Origin: Marinomonas phaeophyticola
GTDB lineage: Bacteria > Pseudomonadota > Gammaproteobacteria > Pseudomonadales > Marinomonadaceae
Direction of reading: 5' to 3'
Assembly: GCF_026966905.1 (NCBI RefSeq)
Contig: NZ_JAPUBN010000006.1
Span: 1-64,000 of the forward strand
Length of the DNA: 64,000 bases
A program made the translations under genes and the position numbers. Numbering within the stretch: position 1 is the stretch's first letter; the number at the start of each line of letters is the position of its first letter. This document shows, in pieces, positions 56,485-64,000 of the stretch. Below the pieces are notes generated by a model. That model saw only the letters and a list, made by a program, of their open reading frames with translations. It did no database searches and was not told the origin of the DNA.

Positions 56485-57075
56485 TTAGGGTTCGAGAGGA
56501 TTTACCTTTTGTCGTCTGAGTAATCGAGATAATGCAATGAGAGGTAGCCCTACTAGGCTGGTAGGGTCGTCTCCTTCCATTTTATGGAAAAGTGTGACGC
56601 CAAGTCCTTCACATTTAAAACTTCCTGCACAATCTAGAGGGGATTCAAGTTTGATGTAGTGCTCAATCTCTTTGCGCGTTAGGTTTCTAAAATAAACCTG
56701 ATATACTTCAATCGTGTTTTCCTGCTGTTCTGTATCAGAATTTAAAATGCACAGGCTAGTCAAGAAAGTGACTTTTTTGCCACTAAAGCTTAATAGTTGA
56801 TTGATGGCGTTTTCTACTGTGTGAGGTTTGCCTAAGATGGTGTCTTCCAATAAGGCGACCTGATCGGATGCAATGATAATGGCATTGTCGCTTAATGTGT
56901 TTTTAACAGCTGTCGCTTTCTGATATGCGAGCCGTGAAACCAGATTGTTTGCGGTTTCATTTGCAAGAGGGGTCTCATCTATCTCTGGTGATAAACAGTG
57001 AAAGTTAAGGTGGAGTCGTTCTAATAGCTGTTTTCGGTAAGGTGAGGAGGAGGCTAGAATTAAGGGAAGGCTCAC
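56485..57075 (-). CDS. yceF: Maf/YceF nucleotide pyrophosphatase
   Basis: 196-residue Maf-family pyrophosphatase. LASSSPYRKQLLERL is the N-terminal nucleotide-binding block, and IIASDQVALLE and GDDPTSLVGLPLIAL are the later family motifs. E. coli YceF acts on m7GTP, and its locus next to yceD-rpmF is the same here, but on the opposite strand. No SD is strong. Confidence 0.92.
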   Translation of the reverse strand: MSLPLILASSSPYRKQLLERLHLNFHCLSPEIDETPLANETANNLVSRLAYQKATAVKNTLSDNAIIIASDQVALLEDTILGKPHTVENAINQLLSFSGKKVTFLTSLCILNSDTEQQENTIEVYQVYFRNLTRKEIEHYIKLESPLDCAGSFKCEGLGVTLFHKMEGDDPTSLVGLPLIALSRLLRRQKVNPLEP

Positions 57076-57213
57076 TTCATTTCTCTCTTTTTAATGTGGA
57101 TGTGCTCTAAAGTTGTTCAATTTACACTTTTATTATCAAAAAAGCATAAAAAATATGGATTTAGGACATTCTTGCTTTGACAATTGGGGCTCTTGTCAAT
57201 ATTATTTGCCGCC

Positions 57214-57738
57214 ATGTTGAATGACTCTTTACCTAAATATTTCGATCCACGCAGAGAAGCGAATCATGAGCTCTCCATCAGTGGTATTTTGCCCCTTAAC
57301 CAGCTTAAGGAGCTTTGCGCTGCCTTGGCATCAGATGTTGGGGAAGTAGTTGTTCATCTGAACTTTAAAGTGGACGAAGATCGGCGCTATATTGCGACGG
57401 GCAATTTAAAATCACAAGTTCAAATCGTCTGTCAAAGATGTCTTGGGCCTGTGGCATATGATTTGGATATTGATCTGAGCTTGGCTTTTGTCTATGACGA
57501 AGACCATGCTAAGAAGATTCCAGAAGAGTATGATCCAGTTGTCATGACCAATGGGGAGGTTGTTCTGTCGAAACTGGTTGAGGAGGAGTTACTTCTTGCT
57601 TTACCTATAGTCGCTTATCATCAAGAAAGTGGTTGCAACCCAGCAGCTTTAAAGTACGCATCGTCTACCGATGACGCAGAGGATGAGGTAATTAAACCGA
57701 ATCCATTTAGTATTTTGGCAGAATTAAAAGCCAAGTAA
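57214..57738 (+). CDS. yceD: YceD/DUF177 protein
   Basis: 174-residue DUF177 protein. Conserved CQRCLGPV is followed by the Cys in SGCNPAAL. YceD homologs are linked to 23S rRNA processing and always lie before rpmF, as here. ATG 57214 starts MLNDSLPKYFDPRREA, the family N-terminus; an in-frame TTG 30 bases upstream was rejected. Confidence 0.93.
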   Translation: MLNDSLPKYFDPRREANHELSISGILPLNQLKELCAALASDVGEVVVHLNFKVDEDRRYIATGNLKSQVQIVCQRCLGPVAYDLDIDLSLAFVYDEDHAKKIPEEYDPVVMTNGEVVLSKLVEEELLLALPIVAYHQESGCNPAALKYASSTDDAEDEVIKPNPFSILAELKAK

Positions 57739-57753
57739 GTTAGGAGCTCCAAA

Positions 57754-57933
57754 ATGGCAGTACAAAAAAGTAAAGTGACTCGTTCACGCCGCGGCCAACG
57801 TCGTTCACATGATGCATTGACTGGACCAACTTTATCTGTAGAGCAATCTACAGGTGAGATCCACCGTCGTCACCATGTATCAGCAGATGGTTTTTACCGT
57901 GGTCGTCAAGTTATCACCCCTAAAGGTGAATAA
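57754..57933 (+). CDS. rpmF: 50S ribosomal protein L32
   Basis: 59-residue ribosomal protein. The start [18 protein letters not shown] and the tail [12 protein letters not shown] are diagnostic for L32 of gammaproteobacteria. TAGGAG precedes the ATG by 8 bases. No CxxC zinc pair is present, as in E. coli L32. It lies 15 bases after yceD and before plsX. Confidence 0.97.
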   Translation: MAVQKSKVTRSRRGQRRSHDALTGPTLSVEQSTGEIHRRHHVSADGFYRGRQVITPKGE

Positions 57934-57947
57934 CTAAGATACCCAAT

Positions 57948-58886
57948 ATGATTAGGGTAGCTATTGACGCTATGGGCGGGGACTTAGGTCCCCGCATTGC
58001 TTTTGAGAGTGCTCTTAACGTACTTCAAAATTACGATGATGTAGATATTTCGATCTATCATCACGAATCCTTTTCTCCTATTTATCCCTCTCATCTTAAT
58101 GTTACAACTATTGCTTGCCCAGATTTTATTCTTCAAAATGATGTTGTTAACAGAGACTTATTCCGTCGCCAAGAAACCACATTATATAAAGCCCTTAAGA
58201 GCCTAGCTAAAAAGCATTCAGATGTTGTGATAACTCTTGGAAATACAGGGGTTATGGTGGCCTTGTCAAGGTTTATTTTAGGGCTGGTTCGGCCTAAATT
58301 GTATCCAGCATTAATTCGTGAACTAGGTAGCTCCCCGCTACGTTGTTTGGTGGATTTGGGAGCCAATGTTCATTGTCAATCCACGATGTTAGAGGGTTTT
58401 GCCTGCTTAGGGGCCGCTTATATTGAAGCATGTGATGATCAGTTGGCGAATGTTGGTTTGCTAAATGTTGGTGTTGAATCGAGTAAGGGGAGTTCTGTAA
58501 TTCGAGAAGCGGATAAGGCATTAAGCAAAAGAGCCTGGCCTATTTATTCTGGTTACGCAGAAGGCGATGAGATTTTTAAAGGGGATAAAAATGTCATTGT
58601 ATGTGATGGCATGGTTGGAAATGCGGTTTTAAAAGCATCCGAAGGGTTGTTATCCTTTATCAATAAAGAATTAAGTGACAGCCATGATAAGGATATTGTG
58701 CGTTCATTATTTAAAGGTGGCCGTAATCATGGTGCGTGCCTTGTCGGTGTTGCAGGTAATGTTGTTAAAGGGCATGGTGGCTCAGATGTTACAGCGCTTA
58801 CAGGGGCTATTGAATACGGTATTGATATGGCAAAAAATAATTTGCATGAAAAAATTTCTGCCAAGATAAAAAAAGAGGTTGTTTAA
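57948..58886 (+). CDS. plsX: Phosphate acyltransferase PlsX
   Basis: 312-residue enzyme that forms acyl-phosphate from acyl-ACP for phospholipid synthesis. MIRVAIDAMGGDLGPR is the hallmark start, with GNTGVMVALSRF and CDGMVGNAVLKASEG later. No good SD is seen before ATG 57948. The stop TAA overlaps the fabD ATG by one base. fabH, often between plsX and fabD, is absent. Confidence 0.96.
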   Translation: MIRVAIDAMGGDLGPRIAFESALNVLQNYDDVDISIYHHESFSPIYPSHLNVTTIACPDFILQNDVVNRDLFRRQETTLYKALKSLAKKHSDVVITLGNTGVMVALSRFILGLVRPKLYPALIRELGSSPLRCLVDLGANVHCQSTMLEGFACLGAAYIEACDDQLANVGLLNVGVESSKGSSVIREADKALSKRAWPIYSGYAEGDEIFKGDKNVIVCDGMVGNAVLKASEGLLSFINKELSDSHDKDIVRSLFKGGRNHGACLVGVAGNVVKGHGGSDVTALTGAIEYGIDMAKNNLHEKISAKIKKEVV

Positions 58887-59818
58887 TGAATTCTACATTA
58901 GCGTTTGTGTTTCCAGGACAAGGTTCTCAACAGTTAGGTATGTTGGCTGATTTGTCTACCGAATACCCAATAATTCAATCGACATTCCAAGAAGCGTCTG
59001 ATGTATTAGGGTACGACTTGTGGGAGCTCGTTCAAAATAATGCTGACGCGTTGGCTCAAACAGATAAAACTCAGCCTGCTCTGTTAACAGCAAGTGTGGC
59101 TTTATGGCGTTTATGGCAAGAGCAGCAAGCTGAATTGCCTGAATACGTTGCTGGCCATAGTCTTGGGGAGTACTCTGCATTAGTGTGTGCTGGCGTATTA
59201 GAATTTAAAGATGCGGTTAACCTTGTAAAATTACGAGGTGAATATATGCAGCAGGCCGTACCCGCTGGTCAGGGGGCAATGGCCGCTATTATTGGTCTGG
59301 ATGACGAAACCGTTGTCAAAACTTGTGCAACCGTTGCGGGTGTAGTGAGTGCGGTAAACTTCAACTCTCCTGGTCAAGTGGTTATTGCGGGCGAGACAGG
59401 CAGTGTCAATCAAGCTATGGTTGCCATGAAAGAAGCTGGCGCGAAACGAGCGTTACCGCTACCAGTGAGTGTTCCATCTCATTGTGAATTAATGTTGTCT
59501 GCTGGTGAAAAGTTGGCCCTTGAATTAGAAAGAATCGAATTTAAAGCACCTGTTTGTAAATTGGTTCAGAATGTAAGTGCCGAAGTGGTCTCTGATCCGG
59601 TATTATTGAAAAAAAATCTAGTGTCGCAGTTAAGTGAGCCTGTATTGTGGACACAATCTGTTACCTTGATGTCTGGTTTGGGTGTTACAAAAACAATCGA
59701 ATGTGGTCCAGGTAAGGTGCTAACAGGATTGAATAAGCGTATTGTAAAAGGCCTTGAGGCAACAAGTATTGGTGATCTAGGTAGTTTTACTGCTGTGGTT
59801 GCCGAGCACAAAAAATAA
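58886..59818 (+). CDS. fabD: Malonyl-CoA-ACP transacylase
   Basis: 310-residue transacylase. FVFPGQGSQQLGML and the nucleophile Ser in AGHSLGEYSALV mark the family; His in VSVPSHCELM completes the site. It loads malonyl on ACP. It overlaps plsX by one base, and fabG starts 72 bases downstream. Confidence 0.97.
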   Translation: MNSTLAFVFPGQGSQQLGMLADLSTEYPIIQSTFQEASDVLGYDLWELVQNNADALAQTDKTQPALLTASVALWRLWQEQQAELPEYVAGHSLGEYSALVCAGVLEFKDAVNLVKLRGEYMQQAVPAGQGAMAAIIGLDDETVVKTCATVAGVVSAVNFNSPGQVVIAGETGSVNQAMVAMKEAGAKRALPLPVSVPSHCELMLSAGEKLALELERIEFKAPVCKLVQNVSAEVVSDPVLLKKNLVSQLSEPVLWTQSVTLMSGLGVTKTIECGPGKVLTGLNKRIVKGLEATSIGDLGSFTAVVAEHKK

Positions 59819-59890
59819 TTGGCTATTTAATTCGTTTAGATATGAAGTTAGATGGCGATAAAGATAAAACAAAATAAGACGGAGATAAGC

Positions 59891-60634
59891 ATGAGTCTTG
59901 AAGGAAAGGTTGCCTTAGTAACAGGTGCAACACGGGGTATTGGTAAAGCAATTGCTCAACAGCTTGCATCACAAGGTGCTGTAGTCATTGGCACGGCAAC
60001 AAGTGAAACAGGCGCTCAAAGTATCACAGATTATCTTGCTGCTATGGGTAACCCTGGTAAAGGTTATGTGCTTGATGTCGCTTCTTCTGAATCGGTTGAT
60101 TCCGTGATTAAGTTAATTACAGGGGATGTCGGTGCCCCAACTGTATTAGTAAATAACGCAGGTATTACTCGTGACAACTTGATGTTACGAATGAAAGAAG
60201 ATGAATGGGAACAAGTACTTAATACTAATCTAACATCTGTTTTTCGTGTAACTAAGGCATGTATGAGAGGTATGACTAAGGCACGATTTGGGCGTATCAT
60301 TTCAATTAGTTCTGTTGTTGGTTCTATGGGTAATGCGGGTCAAGCAAACTACTCTGCGGCTAAGGCAGGTTTAGAAGGCTTTAGTCGCTCTTTGGCGGCT
60401 GAGATCGCATCTCGAGGGATTACAGTAAACTGTGTTGCCCCTGGTTTTATCGAAACCGATATGACAAAGGATTTACCTGAAGAACATAAAGCGAAATTAG
60501 TGGAAAAAGTGCCTGCATCGCGCTTGGGTCAACCACAAGAAATTGCATCTGCTGTGGCTTTTTTAGCCTCTGAAGGCGCTGCATACATCACGGGTGAGAC
60601 GCTACATGTCAATGGCGGCATGTATATGGCGTAA
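59891..60634 (+). CDS. fabG: 3-oxoacyl-ACP reductase
   Basis: 247-residue SDR reductase. NADPH-binding GATRGIGKA, NNAGITRDNLMLRM, and the catalytic YSAAKAG (Tyr, Lys) are present; TGETLHVNGGMYMA ends the protein as in E. coli. ATG 59891 with GGAGAT upstream is chosen; an earlier in-frame ATG at 59852 adds a basic leader. Confidence 0.97.
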   Translation: MSLEGKVALVTGATRGIGKAIAQQLASQGAVVIGTATSETGAQSITDYLAAMGNPGKGYVLDVASSESVDSVIKLITGDVGAPTVLVNNAGITRDNLMLRMKEDEWEQVLNTNLTSVFRVTKACMRGMTKARFGRIISISSVVGSMGNAGQANYSAAKAGLEGFSRSLAAEIASRGITVNCVAPGFIETDMTKDLPEEHKAKLVEKVPASRLGQPQEIASAVAFLASEGAAYITGETLHVNGGMYMA

Positions 60635-60762
60635 TTTGAGTTGAATTTTGTTTAAAGATCAACGAAAATAGCTAACCGGTTCATTGAGATATAATCTTTT
60701 AAAGAATTTGAACAATTAACATGCTCAATTGAGCTTTATAATGATAATAGTAGGAACTTCTA

Positions 60763-60996
60763 ATGAGTAGCATTGAAGAACGCGTTAAAAAAATTGTTTG
60801 TGAACAACTTGGTGTTAAAGAAGAAGAAGTAGTGTTAGCTGCGTCTTTTGTTGATGACCTAGGTGCTGATTCTCTAGACACAGTTGAACTTGTAATGGCT
60901 TTGGAAGAAGAATTTGATACTGAAATTCCAGACGAAGAAGCTGAAAAAATCACTACAGTTCAAGCAGCAGTTGACTACATCAACGCTAACTTGTAA
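60763..60996 (+). CDS. acpP: Acyl carrier protein
   Basis: 77-residue acidic four-helix carrier. [20 protein letters not shown] holds the Ser that takes 4'-phosphopantetheine. The SD is weak (AGGAACTTCT). It has its own terminator at 61022, so acpP can be transcribed at higher level than its neighbours. Confidence 0.98.
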   Translation: MSSIEERVKKIVCEQLGVKEEEVVLAASFVDDLGADSLDTVELVMALEEEFDTEIPDEEAEKITTVQAAVDYINANL

Positions 60997-61021
60997 TTCT
61001 TAGTGAAATAAGTTTTTAGGG

Positions 61022-61052
61022 AAGCCGCTTGTATTTTTTACAGCGGCTTTTC
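61022..61052 (+). terminator. Terminator after acpP
   Basis: AAGCCGCT (61022-61029) and AGCGGCTT (61042-61049) form an 8-bp stem with a 12-base loop, then TTC and TT; it may only partly stop transcription into fabF. Confidence 0.78.
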
Positions 61053-61096
61053 TTATTTATATAAGATCAAATAAAAAGCGTGTTTAGGAGAAAAAT

Positions 61097-62335
61097 ATGC
61101 CACGTCGTCGGGTCGTTGTCACAGGTATGGGGATGGTGACGCCTCTTGGCAATAATGTTAAAGAGACTTGGGACAATGTGCTTGAAGGAAAGAGCGGTGT
61201 TTCCGATATAGTCGCCTTTGATGCATTGCAATTTTCTACCCGCTTTGCGGCTCAAGTAACGGATTTTGATCCTTCTCTTTACATGACCGCGAAAGAGTCA
61301 AGAAAAATGGATCTTTTTATTCAGTATGGTGTTGCGGCGGCAGTCCAAGCATTGGATGACGCTAAAGTTACTGAAGAGACGGTTGATTTAACTCGTGTTG
61401 GTTGTGCTATTGGCTCTGGAATTGGTGGTTTACCAATGATAGAGAAGAATGTTGGCCTGCTTTTGGAGTCTGGCCCGAAAAGAATTTCTCCTTTCTTTGT
61501 CCCTGGTGCCATTATTAATATGATATCAGGGCATATAGCAATACGGTTTGGCTTTAAAGGGCCGAATATTTCGATTGTCACGGCCTGTACAACAGGTACT
61601 CATAACATCGGTATGGCGGGTCGAATGATTGCTTACGGTGATGCGGATGTTATGGTCGCTGGTGGTTCTGAAATGGCAATTACCCCTTTAGGGATTGGTG
61701 GGTTTGGCGCGGCACGAGCTTTGTCTACACGTAACGATGATCCTAAAACAGCAAGTCGTCCTTGGGATAAAAGCCGAGATGGTTTTGTTATGGGAGATGG
61801 TGCGGGAATACTTGTACTTGAAGAATATGAACATGCAAAAGCCAGAGGCGCTGAAATATATGCTGAGTTAAGTGGTTTTGGTATGAGTGATGACGCGTTT
61901 CATATGACGGCCCCTCCGGAAACAGGAGAGGGCGCATTATCAGCGATGAAGTCGGCTATGAAAGATGCAGGTGCTGATCCGTCTGAAATTGATTACATAA
62001 ATGCCCATGGAACCTCAACCATGGCAGGCGATTTGGCAGAGAGTAATGCTGTCAAAGCCTTAATGGGGGCTGATGCTTCAGATGTGGCCATTAGCTCGAC
62101 AAAATCTATGATGGGGCATCTACTAGGGGCGGCTGGTGCGGTAGAGTCAATTTTTTCCATCTTAGCGATCAGAGATCAAGTGGCTCCTCCGACTATTAAT
62201 TTAGAGGAGCCAAGTGAGGGTTGTGACTTGAATTATGTTCCATTGACCCCACAAAAGAGAAAAATAAATATTGTGCTAAATAATTCTTTCGGATTTGGTG
62301 GGACTAACGGAACATTAGTATTTAAGAAGATGTAA
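61097..62335 (+). CDS. fabF: Beta-ketoacyl-ACP synthase II
   Basis: 412-residue condensing enzyme. [16 protein letters not shown] starts it, the nucleophile Cys is in [10 protein letters not shown], and the two His are in [11 protein letters not shown] and [15 protein letters not shown]. It extends acyl chains. It has GGAGAAAAAT as SD. In related genomes pabC, mltG and tmk follow fabF; here the cluster stops. Confidence 0.97.
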   Translation: MPRRRVVVTGMGMVTPLGNNVKETWDNVLEGKSGVSDIVAFDALQFSTRFAAQVTDFDPSLYMTAKESRKMDLFIQYGVAAAVQALDDAKVTEETVDLTRVGCAIGSGIGGLPMIEKNVGLLLESGPKRISPFFVPGAIINMISGHIAIRFGFKGPNISIVTACTTGTHNIGMAGRMIAYGDADVMVAGGSEMAITPLGIGGFGAARALSTRNDDPKTASRPWDKSRDGFVMGDGAGILVLEEYEHAKARGAEIYAELSGFGMSDDAFHMTAPPETGEGALSAMKSAMKDAGADPSEIDYINAHGTSTMAGDLAESNAVKALMGADASDVAISSTKSMMGHLLGAAGAVESIFSILAIRDQVAPPTINLEEPSEGCDLNYVPLTPQKRKINIVLNNSFGFGGTNGTLVFKKM

Positions 62336-62340
62336 TGAAT

Positions 62341-62373
62341 GGCATAATGCGCTAATAATTAGCGAATTATGCC
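62341..62373. terminator. Bidirectional hairpin after fabF
   Basis: GGCATAAT-G-CGCTAAT and ATTAGCG-A-ATTATGCC form a long stem with one mismatch, between the convergent fabF and the minus-strand gene. T-tails are weak on both sides. Confidence 0.65.
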
Positions 62374-62379
62374 AAAAAC

Positions 62380-62802
62380 TTAATGAACAACAGTATTGTT
62401 TGCATTTAACTCTTTATTGCGCAGTTCGCCGATTAAGTTGGCAATGTCATACTCTTGTCCAGTTTGTTCGTATTCATAAGCAAGCTCTTCAAATTGTTGG
62501 TACAACGCCAACTCTTCATCGCCTAAGAAATGAAGGCATTCTCCACCAATTAGCCACAATAGCTCTCTCTTAACTAATGCAGTTAGGTTTGGGTAGCAAC
62601 GGATAAGCCTTGCCAACAGTTCTTGGGCTGTAAAGAGGTAGTCATGAGAAAGTGACTTAATTTCCTCCATGAGAATGTGCCACTTTTGTAAAAAGTCCTC
62701 TTCTTCTTCTGCAAGAGGCTTTTGATTGAAAGGGGCATGTTCAAACATTCTTTGTTTGAGTTCAGTGAATGAATCTAAAATATATTGGGTACGTAAGTTC
62801 AC
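62380..62802 (-). CDS. Conserved small protein of unknown function
   Basis: 140-residue acidic soluble protein, all-helical by composition (LAEEEEDFLQKWHILMEEI; LARLIRCYPNLTALVKREL; ALYQQFEELAYEYEQTGQEY). The single cysteines (residues 69 and 89) show no metal pattern. I recognise no named family. It is convergent with fabF and divergent from the ABC exporter. Confidence 0.65.
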   Translation of the reverse strand: MNLRTQYILDSFTELKQRMFEHAPFNQKPLAEEEEDFLQKWHILMEEIKSLSHDYLFTAQELLARLIRCYPNLTALVKRELLWLIGGECLHFLGDEELALYQQFEELAYEYEQTGQEYDIANLIGELRNKELNANNTVVH

Positions 62803-62860
62803 TAAAAAACCTATTTAATGATTAATGAATAACTGGGCATTATGCCTACTGAGATAGATT

Positions 62861-63781
62861 ATGACACATGCGATTGAAATAAGTGATCTTAAAAAACGAT
62901 ATGAAAGTGGCTTTGAAGCCCTAAAAGGCATTAATTTAACGGTGGAGAAAGGGGATTTCTTTGCACTTTTGGGGCCGAATGGTGCCGGTAAGTCCACAAC
63001 GATTGGGATTTTATGTTCACTAGTCAACAAAACGGGCGGAAAAGTCTCCATTTTTGGTGTAGATATTGATGAAGATTTTGCTACTGCGAAGAAATACTTA
63101 GGCGTTGTTCCTCAAGAGTTTAACTTTAATGTTTTTGAGACGGTTTTTAACATAGTGGTGACACAAGCTGGCTTCTACGGCATTAGCCGTGATGTAGCAG
63201 CAGAGCGAGCTGAAAAATATTTAAAACAGTTAGAGTTGTGGGATAAAAAGGATACGCCATCAAGAATGCTCTCAGGAGGTATGAAAAGAAGGCTGATGAT
63301 CGCTAGGGCGTTAATTCATGAGCCACAAGTATTAATTCTCGATGAGCCTACTGCAGGTGTCGATATAGAGTTACGTCGTTCTATGTGGGAGTTCATTAAA
63401 AAACTGAATGAGCAAGGTACGACCATTATTTTGACGACGCATTATTTAGAAGAGGCAGAGCAGTTATGTCGGAATATTGCCATCATTAACCGTGGGGAAA
63501 TAGTAGAAAATACCAGTGTTAAGTCCTTGCTAAAGACCTTAAATATGGAAACCTTCATTTTTGATCTTGATTCCAAGGTGGAGTCGCCTTTTTCCATTGC
63601 TGGGTACCCAATAACCTTTATTAATGACGGTCACTCATTTGAAGTTGAAATCGCAAAAGGTCAGACCATTAATGACGTGTTTGTCTTTTTGTCTGAAAAA
63701 GGGTTGAACGTCATTAGTATGAGAAATAAATCCAACCGACTTGAAGAATTGTTTGTTAAGTTAATTAAGGATAAAGAATGA
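62861..63781 (+). CDS. ABC exporter ATPase, YadG type
   Basis: 306-residue ABC ATPase. Walker A is GPNGAGKSTTIG, the Q-loop is GVVPQEFNFNVFETV, the signature is LSGGMKRRLMIARAL, and Walker B is LILDEPTAGVD; the C-terminal 70 residues form a regulatory domain. The YadG subgroup is suggested by NFNVFE and the adjacent YadH-like permease. The substrate is not known. Its stop overlaps the next ATG (ATGA). Confidence 0.92.
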   Translation: MTHAIEISDLKKRYESGFEALKGINLTVEKGDFFALLGPNGAGKSTTIGILCSLVNKTGGKVSIFGVDIDEDFATAKKYLGVVPQEFNFNVFETVFNIVVTQAGFYGISRDVAAERAEKYLKQLELWDKKDTPSRMLSGGMKRRLMIARALIHEPQVLILDEPTAGVDIELRRSMWEFIKKLNEQGTTIILTTHYLEEAEQLCRNIAIINRGEIVENTSVKSLLKTLNMETFIFDLDSKVESPFSIAGYPITFINDGHSFEVEIAKGQTINDVFVFLSEKGLNVISMRNKSNRLEELFVKLIKDKE

Positions 63782-64000
63782 AGCAGTCTGAAATTTTCAT
63801 TGCGTTCCTTACCATCATTCGTCGTGAGATTCGTCGATTTATGCGTATATGGCCACAAACGCTATTACCTCCAGCGATTACCATGACATTGTATTTTGCT
63901 ATTTTTGGGAACCTAATAGGCGAAAGAATTGGTAAAATGGGGGGCTTTAGTTATATGGAATACATAGTTCCTGGCTTAATTATGATGTCTATTATTACTA
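63778..64000 (+). CDS. ABC exporter permease, YadH type, partial
   Basis: First 74 residues only; the gene runs past the window end. It starts MKQSEIFIAFLTIIRREIRR and reaches the first helix (LLPPAITMTLYFAIFGNLIG) and the start of the second (YIVPGLIMMSII). The residues match ABC-2 permeases such as YadH. ATG overlaps the ATPase stop by four bases. Confidence 0.88.
   Translation, partial: MKQSEIFIAFLTIIRREIRRFMRIWPQTLLPPAITMTLYFAIFGNLIGERIGKMGGFSYMEYIVPGLIMMSIIT

Noticed and set aside
58886-59818. Missing fabH as an oddity
   Set aside because: Absence of fabH between plsX and fabD is usual in Pseudomonas-like relatives, so it is not a local anomaly.

Overview
This 64 kb window looks like the chromosome of a marine gammaproteobacterium close to Marinomonas (Oceanospirillales). 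That placement is an inference. It rests on AT-rich coding sequence, on gene orders typical of the Pseudomonas/Oceanospirillum branch (aspS-ruvCAB-tolQRAB-pal-cpoB; lolC/E-lolD-DUF2062-comEC-exbBD-lpxK-ycaR-ptp-murB; rne/rluC-HAD-sppA; yceD-rpmF-plsX-fabD-fabG-acpP-fabF), and on the protein sequences themselves. No 16S gene is present to confirm it.

Positions 1-9977 are accessory DNA. A damaged IS91-type unit (a frameshifted tyrosine recombinase fragment overlapping an IS91-family HUH transposase) is followed by an integron gene-cassette array with no integron integrase in view. Four attC sites (3295-3366, 5277-5334, 6724-6825, 7483-7582) separate five same-strand cassettes: (1) a membrane-anchored PLD-like protein plus a class I methyltransferase; (2) a KAP-family P-loop NTPase; (3) a DarT-type ADP-ribosyltransferase with a NADAR-type antitoxin; (4) a protein resembling the uracil-DNA-glycosylase fold; (5) a membrane protein with a SHOCT tail. 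The array looks like a small set of defence and stabilisation genes. It ends abruptly in a RAYT/Y1 (HUH) transposase element whose 5' part is tandemly duplicated.

Positions 10-24 kb hold core metabolic and stress genes: a PLP-dependent ornithine/lysine decarboxylase, a pair of half-size YeeE/YedE transporters, a TerB protein, Fe-superoxide dismutase, the tRNA-hydroxylation U32 protein TrhP (YegQ), sulfate adenylyltransferase CysD/CysN (CysN carries an apparently dead APS-kinase remnant), SlyD, a GreA-like protein, an FAD oxidoreductase and AspS.

Positions 24.9-33 kb carry ruvCAB and the Tol-Pal envelope operon, then tRNA-Lys(TTT) and nadA. Positions 33-41.3 kb carry a BepA-like M48 protease, TusA, a PerM-type permease, a Bcp peroxiredoxin, dapA-bamC-purC and the lipoprotein exporter LolC/E-LolD. 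Positions 41.4-49.2 kb carry DUF2062, a ComEC-like protein without its metallo-beta-lactamase domain, ExbB/ExbD, LpxK, YcaR, a low-molecular-weight phosphatase, MurB and a SulP transporter; kdsB, usual in this cluster, is missing.

Positions 49.4-62.3 kb carry rne, transcribed divergently from rluC, then a MaoC hydratase, HAD-SppA, Maf, and the yceD-rpmF-plsX-fabDG-acpP-fabF fatty-acid and phospholipid cluster. The window ends with an unrecognised small protein and a YadGH-like ABC exporter cut off by the window edge. Envelope biogenesis, DNA repair and lipid synthesis dominate the core; the novelty is concentrated in the first 10 kb.
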